Positions 58,919-64,000 of a stretch of DNA of 64,000 nt are shown in pieces. Each line of letters starts with the position of its first letter. Position 1 is the stretch's first letter. The position numbers were made by a program, and so were the translations under genes. Under the pieces are notes generated by a model. The model worked only from the letters and a program-made list of their open reading frames with translations, had not been told where the DNA came from and ran no database searches. Origin of the DNA: Physcomitrium patens. Taxonomy: Eukaryota > Streptophyta > Bryopsida > Funariales > Funariaceae. The stretch is from assembly GCF_000002425.4 (NCBI RefSeq), contig NC_037257.1, positions 16,420,733 to 16,484,732 on the forward strand. The letters run 5' to 3'.

Positions 58919-59173
58919 GATAGTTAGCAATTGATTGAAGGTGGACAATATACAATATCAAGATTACACTTCTAATAAACGCTTGTTCTATTTCAAGAAG
59001 TAAATTTATGTATCCAATAATGCTAAACTCTAGAGATGCATACTCTAGAAGGGACATGACATTCCAATATTTGGACATCTAAGACAAAGAAAGATCCAAG
59101 AACAAATCTCAAGGATATAGTTTTTGATAAGTTTGAATCATGTTGATTGAGCTTTTGTATGTTCTTATAAGTC
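58919..59173 (+). pseudogene. G integrase zinc-finger region
   Basis: Plus reading: DYTSNKRLFYFKKYIYVSNN, then AKLRDA and, with shifts, a decayed HD.P..GHLG.RKT segment and the SHVDRAFVCSYKS run-up to the second cysteine pair. The known form is GLLYFKKRIYVPNNAKLRD. It joins DAYFKQ at 28037 upstream and CQRNK at about 60389 downstream. Confidence 0.82.
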
Positions 59174-60379
59174 TGTGAGTGTATATTTCACCTTTCTATC
59201 CAAATTACAAGATGGCCTCAATTAAGAGTTTTTTATAATGGGTAGTGTGAAGTGGAAGATGCAATGAACAAGAACAAAAGGAGAAACAACACAAACAAGT
59301 GAAAGGAATGTGTACAAGCAAATATACACTCCAAAACTCTATCACAGTCTGTTCACGGAATTTTTATCTAATAAAAAGTAAATAAGTAAAAATAAAAATT
59401 ATATTTTTAAGAAGTTAATTTTTTAAGCTTTCCAATTATGTAAGAAACTTATAAATCCGAATTACTATGAGTAAGTTATGAAGGTTTAAATAATAGTAAG
59501 TAAATAAATAAAAGTTAAGTAAAAATATTTTACCTCAAGGGTAACTTACTTATAGGTCAAGGGTTCGAGCCTCACCAAGGTTCACATGTAGTATATATTA
59601 GTTGTCTTAAGAGGCCTTGAGGCCTTAGTCTTATCTTCCTACCTATACCCAAGGTGCTACAATCCATATGGGACTTGTACACCTTTCTTCCTACAAGGAC
59701 TACACTAGCTGTTGGTCCTCCTATTTTCTACTAGTAAAACTCATTTTTTTGTATTTTTGACTTCATCATGGTGTTTAAAAACACCCAATTAGCTTAAGAA
59801 CTTGATGTGGCCTTTAAATCTTACTCCCTTTCTTTATAATGGCTTCCAAAATTATAAAATTTATTTTTACCAAGATCTTAAATATTGCTCTAAAAATTCC
59901 TAAAAAATTTTAAATAAAATTTAAATAAATTTTGAAAAATCCTATAATATTTCTATAATAATAATATCTATGTAAGGCTATATTTTCCTATCTTTTTGAT
60001 TTTTAATAATAATAACCATCAATTTAAATCTACTATTAATCCTATTTTTATATCAATAACTAAAATGACATGAGGTTCTTTTTCATGTTTCTTCTAACTA
60101 CTAACATTTATAGTTTTTATAAATAGTATATATAGATAGAACACTAATATAAATATTGGTCTTAATAAATAATCTTTAATACTCAACAATGAATAAAAAT
60201 ACTAAATCAACAAAGATAATTTCCTCTAAGACTTACTAAGATTCTATCTCCACCACTAATATTCTAATTTTCTATTTTTCAAAGGATTTCTATACTACTC
60301 ACTATATATTGTATTTTAAAGCATTCTAAATGCATATTTTTATTCTAAAACAACAAGTGAGTCAATTTGATGACTTTTT
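59174..60379. repeat. Solo D LTR (v), in the G integrase
   Basis: About 1206 bp in the reverse arrangement, nearly identical to D(i) at 20865-22070. The left end TGTGAGTGTATATTTC is clean; the right end is decayed (GATGACTTTTTA), so the target duplication is not clear (AAGTC on the left, TAGAG on the right). GGGTTCGAGCC is at 59561-59571. Confidence 0.85.
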
Positions 60380-61250
60380 AGAGTGATGTCAACGTAATAA
60401 AGCACGCAATACAACGTCTCTTAGATCATTGTTGTCAATTTTACTACCTACTACATGTTCGGAGCAAGTGACTATGGATCTCATTACGTGTTTGCCATAG
60501 TTGCCTCATAATCATACCACAGTTTCTGTCTTTGTAGATAGACTCTCAAAGCAGCTTTGTTTAGATGCAATATGCTCGAATATTAATGCATCAATGCTTA
60601 CATGAATCTTCTTTAATATTATCTTTTGATACCATGGATTATATCATATCATCATTTTAGATCAAGATCCACACTTCACGAGAAGTTTTTAGCAAGCCTT
60701 GTTCAAGCTACTAGACACACGACTTACCATGTCTATAGTTTTCTATCTTCAAACAAATGGGCAAAGAAAGCGTACAAATTGGACCTTAAAAGATATGCTG
60801 GAGGTATTTGTGGAAGTTCATCATAATGATTGGGATGAATACTTGACACCATTGGAGTTTGCTTATAACAATAATGTTCAAGGAAGTATCAATCATTCAT
60901 CATTTTTCTTTAATATCGATCAGCATGTCATTATGCCAGTAACTCTCTATCATTCCATTGACATTAACAACCCAATAATGGAGGAATTTATACAATGACG
61001 TATAATAACTTTACAAGAGACATGGTACCTTCTCTTTACTACAAAAAATTAACAAAAGTAGTATGTAGATAACCATCGGCAATACAAGCCCTTCTCGAAG
61101 GGTGATCAGGTATTAATCTCCAAAGCCAACTTGCCACTCACTACATCAACTTAAATCTATAAACTAGTACATCAGTGGCTTAGATCTTTCTACATTTGTG
61201 TAGTAATATCTGATGTCACATACCGCCTTGAGCTTCCACCATATATTTGG
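60380..61250 (+). pseudogene. G integrase core
   Basis: Plus: CQRNKARNTTSL, SEQVTMDLITCLP (first Asp), VSVFVDRLSKQ, ILDQDPHFTRSF (second Asp), then LQTNGQRKRTNWTLKDML, where the catalytic Glu of QTNGQTER has become Lys. Then WDEYLTPLEFAYNNNVQGS and a decayed GDQVLISKANLP. Frameshifts occur near 60500 and 60720. Confidence 0.85.
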
Positions 61251-61570
61251 GTCCATCTAGTCTTCATATTTTGTAATTAAAGGAATTTCATACCGAGCCA
61301 AAGTAATTTCTGGATCGACACCAATTACCACCACCACCAATTGTAATTTTTGACCAATAAGAATATGAAGTGGATAGCATTTTGGAGCATTGTTATCTTC
61401 GTCGTGGTAGTGGACATCGACAACTTCAGTACAAAGTTCCTTGGAAAGGTTATGCCATTCATAATACAATGTAGAAACCTATAGAAAATCTCATTTATTG
61501 CCAAAAGATAATTTGGAGATACCATTGGGAGCAAAATAAAGACGTTTCATATTAGCAGAGGGAGATTGAC
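61251..61570 (+). pseudogene. G chromodomain and polypurine tract
   Basis: Plus: DRHQLPPPPIVIFDQ, EYEVDSILEHCYLRRGSGHR, LQYKVPWKGYAIHNTM, KPIENLIYC. This is the chromodomain form with an RRGRG insert, found in one large plant and fungal chromovirus group. A purine tract GCAGAGGGAGATTGAC (61555-61570) leads into the 3' LTR. Confidence 0.78.
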
Positions 61571-62114
61571 TATAACAAGGCATAGACAGAATAATTGTAT
61601 AGATAATTAGAACCATGGAAGTTTTTATAATTGAAATTAAATTAATAAACTAGGTAGGACCTACCATAGAATATTTTAGAAAAGATTTAAGACAGCTATT
61701 TAAGTATGGCCCACCATAGAACCTTCTAGAAGAAAGCTTAAGATGGTTATCTAAGTGAGGCCCATCATATAAGCTTCTAGAAAAGAAATTTATGGCGGTT
61801 ATCTAGATGGGACGTATCACCTAAGAACATTTTAGAAAGTCTAAGATGATAGGATAAGGTATAAATAGGACTAGCCAAGGCCTTTTGGAGCATCTGATTA
61901 AGTATGGCTTCGGATCCTTTCTCTTAGTAAAGTTTGGTTCTGCATCTTTATGTTTTGATCTATTTTGTTTTATTTTTATTTACTCTGTTTTATCTTTTAT
62001 GTCTTCTTTTGTTTAATTCCATTTAATTTTGTTTTGGTTTATATTATGAGGAGGCCTTATGTTGTTGTGGATTGGAATAATTTTGGATTTTGGAGATAGT
62101 TTAATCATGTTTCA
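61571..62114 (+). repeat. G 3' LTR
   Basis: Starts TATAACAAGGCATAGA and follows the 5' LTR, including CCATGGAAGTTTTTA, the TATAAATA box at 61860 and GAGGCCTTATGTTGTTG. Ends at TTTCA, followed by TTATC. Confidence 0.85.
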
Positions 62115-62200
62115 TTATCCTTCAATCCATATTGAAATTGATTGATAAGGGCTTGGTCATTCCAGTCTACGTCGCAAGTAAGGTTTTGGAATTGAGTAAC
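62115..62200 (-). pseudogene. E2 gag, capsid piece
   Basis: Minus: VTQFQNLTCDVDWNDQALIN, QFQYGLKDN, in line with the F gag segment FQQLICDLD*NDKAFMTRF*YGLRDD. It stops at G on the left and at A4 on the right. This piece shows that E2 still runs beneath A4 at the right end of the window. Confidence 0.82.
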
Positions 62201-62970
62201 TCTGATTGTCATTTTAGTTATTCTACAATTCCTTCCAAAATAAACTTGTATAGGAGAATTCAAACACAGGGAAAGACTAAGCGCATGAGTTTCACTTGTT
62301 AGGGTCACACAATTAATTGTATTCCAAACCACTAAAACACTAAGAAACACTACAATGCTTCCTCTCAGTAACAATACTCCATCAACTGATAACCACAGTG
62401 TGCAATCCTGCACTTTCAAAAGACCGCTCAAAACTCAATAAATTCCATCTAATACCAAGAATAAAAAACTTCACTCCAATCAATCTGAATTCACAGAATT
62501 CTTATAATCACAAACTTCCTCTGTCGAAATATACACACAACTCTCAATAAATAACAATCATAATCTTCCATCTATAATCAATCTTTCAATAACTTCTCAT
62601 ATAATTCAATCACTCAGTACTCGAATTACATAATCAATAACTCATAAATCAATCTCTGATTTATTCTACAGACTCACTTCTTAGTATTCAAAAACTATTC
62701 ATTATTCTTCAACAACAAAAAAAACAAAAGAAACAAAGAAGAAGCACCAAGCTTAACCCCGGCTCATGACTATCACAATCTGGTATTTTCTTCCTCCGTC
62801 CCATCTTCCTTATACTACCCCAAGATACCAACTCCTATACTATGGATGATAACTACTTTTCTTGACTATTCATCCATTCTACCCATTGAACTACCTTTTC
62901 AGCAGTCATCTATCCCTGTTTACACTATATACTAGGTATCTACATTTTGAAAATAACTACTTATTCTACA
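62201..62970 (-). repeat. A4 3' LTR
   Basis: 770 bp on minus: TGTAGAATAAG (rc at 62970) to GACAATCAGA, with the reverse of the polypurine tract (TAGCCCCACTCCTAAT) right after it on plus. It is closest to the A3 LTR. The minus ORF that seems to run 62431-62105 is a chance fusion of this LTR with E2 gag. Confidence 0.9.
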
Positions 62971-62984
62971 TAGCCCCACTCCTA

Positions 62985-64000
62985 ATCGTGCAGCATCCTC
63001 GCAAACATACAATCCGAAGCTGAACTAGTTACTCCTCAACATTACCCGTACTTAGATCCACTGATTCTAGTTCTAAAGGCACATCATCATTCTCTTGGTC
63101 TCATACATTTATTGGTACTATAGTGAATCTGGTAGTTAAATCTTCGTTAAGTACACCCAATTCTCGTGCTTGGCTTTTCAATTGCAGAATTTGGATGTCC
63201 TTCACCTATAATTAGTATTGCTGTTGCTTCACCTTCTTTTCTAATTTTTCAATTAAACCTTTTATTGGAGTAGACCTTTGTGACTGCCGAACGCTGGCCA
63301 ATTGAATACTATACCCTTGAAGGATCCTATTGTTGCAAATAATAATCGTTTGGCCATATATGTTGTATGTCTATTTAATCCCAACTGCTTCTGAACAAAG
63401 CACATCCATTCCATCAATTCTAGTATAAGTGCATCCGTCGTCTGCCATCCTTCATTCCTTTCTAGCAACGTCATTCTCCTTTGAAGTAATTTCTCAGATT
63501 GAAGTCTAACGACTCTTCGATTTCAACCGCAAGCTCTCTTATTAATAGATACAATGCCTTATTCAAGATATTCTCATCAATTCTAATAGTCTTTTCTTTC
63601 TTGACACTCGAACCATCCTCAGGGTCCTAGTTCATCAAGTATTCTTTCAATAATTCTACATTGATTGATGGTAAATTATCGACCACTTGCAGAAAGGGAT
63701 ATAATTATGTACTTCTAAAGTCCTTCTACCGTGTTGTATTCCAGTAAATTTCTAACCGCATGGATTCGATGTTTGTGAGAATACAAAGAGAGAGCTCGTC
63801 CGTATTACTCTTCGACTTCACCCTTCTACCATCTTCTTCCTTCTCTGAGGCTCTCTTCACTTTCTCCCTCGACATTATAAAACACTACATGACACTGTTC
63901 AGTCACACTAATACTACGTTTATGATTCGTCGTGGACTTTCTACTACTGAAATTATGCTCCAGAAACTCTAGACAAAATACTGAAGACAACTAACATGGA
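62985..64000 (-). pseudogene. A4 ORF3 with internal deletion
   Basis: Minus: start ATG at 63875 (MSREKVKRASEKEEDGRR), very close to A1, then NERNEGWQTTDALI-type blocks and LNRHTTYMAKRLLFATIGSF. At 63291-63296 the frame jumps from FNWPA straight to the last coiled-coil segment (LIEKLEKKVKQQQY in another frame). Compared with A1, about 780 bp are missing. Stops and shifts break the rest. The region 63876-64000 is the pol-ORF3 spacer, with pol beyond the edge. Confidence 0.82.

Larger units (their letters stand above)
22278..62114 (+). mobile_element. G: iMet-primed chromovirus, swollen by nested insertions
   Basis: LTRs at 22278-22831 and 61571-62114 (about 550 bp) with flanks TTATT and TTATC. 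Between them, in order on plus: primer site, gag, protease, RT, RNase H, integrase zinc finger, integrase core, chromodomain. Frames rejoin across insertions: gag to protease across a solo LTR, and YFKQ to IVS across the 31-kb D element. All coding parts are heavily decayed. Confidence 0.88.
1004..64000 (-). mobile_element. E2: outermost chromovirus, split by all other insertions
   Basis: Pieces of one minus-strand Ty3/gypsy element occur in the right order through the window: 3' LTR (1004-1471), chromodomain and integrase (about 1500-2700), RNase H and RT (2870-3446, then 19420-20000), protease (about 20500), gag (20570-20864, 22071-22277, 62115-62200). The 5' end lies beyond the window. The joins fall at target duplications of B (GCGT), solo D (CATAT/AATAT) and G (TTATT/TTATC). 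Order and strand match the complete element F at 33609-40146. Heavy decay shows it is the oldest layer after E1. Confidence 0.8.

Noticed and set aside
59555-59600. A tRNA gene in the D LTR
   Set aside because: Only a T-arm/B-box-like block is present. No cloverleaf, acceptor stem or A box can be built around it.
62105-62431. 108-codon minus ORF
   Set aside because: It is a chance fusion: the N-terminal part is antisense-free LTR sequence of A4 and the C-terminal part is E2 gag. The boundary at 62200/62201 is the insertion point.
1-64000. CRISPR array, rRNA, host exons
   Set aside because: The tandem repeats seen are diverged and sit in LTRs or leaders, and no spliced host gene or rRNA segment was recognised. 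All long open frames fall within retroelement domains.

Overview
The window looks like a stretch of plant-type nuclear DNA built entirely of LTR retrotransposons nested inside one another. I found no host gene, no RNA gene and no CRISPR array. The DNA is AT-rich. All elements I could classify are Ty3/gypsy. One family (A) is Athila/Tat-like, with a primer-binding site matching the tRNA-Asp 3' end, a DxGSS protease and FLDD in the reverse transcriptase; this points to a land plant. Other families are chromoviruses. Family C/B has a Gag-Pol of a kind I associate with fungi and non-seed plants, so a bryophyte, fern, lycophyte or gymnosperm is possible, but the species cannot be named from this sequence.

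Layout, outermost first (family names are mine). A decayed chromovirus fragment E1 (1-1003, minus) was hit by chromovirus E2 (1004 to beyond 64000, minus), which holds the rest of the window. E2 was split by: (1) B, 3447-19415 (minus), a gag-only element which itself received A1 (5434-16738, plus), which in turn received a solo LTR at 14241-15650; (2) a solo D LTR at 20865-22070; (3) G, 22278-62114 (plus), an iMet-primed chromovirus; (4) A4, 62201 to beyond the edge (minus).

G holds a solo C-type LTR (23928-25187), a solo A LTR (27091-27854), a large D element (28038-58918) and a solo D LTR (about 59174-60379). D carries A2 (29227-45128) with chromovirus F inside it (33609-40146, minus); element C, inserted in A2's 3' LTR (45129 to about 49611); truncated A3 (about 49612-54641) with a solo LTR inside (51324-52655); the tail of chromovirus E3 (54642-55830); and another solo D LTR (56051-57392). 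Most boundaries rest on target-site duplications and on reading frames that close when the insert is removed. A junction near 49.6 kb fuses C to A3; one large deletion there would explain all the missing parts.

A-family elements carry pre-gag, gag, protease, RT, RNase H and integrase in what was one long reading frame, then a linker of about 0.3 kb, then a separate sense ORF (ORF3, about 530-545 codons). ORF3 has a conserved globular domain followed by coiled coil and is present in all four copies, so it is part of the element. The TGTCG-type family (B, C and their solo LTRs) has 4-bp target duplications that all fit NCGN, unlike the 5-bp duplications of A, D, F and G. Almost every coding region is broken, mostly by C-to-T type stop codons. 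F is the best preserved.
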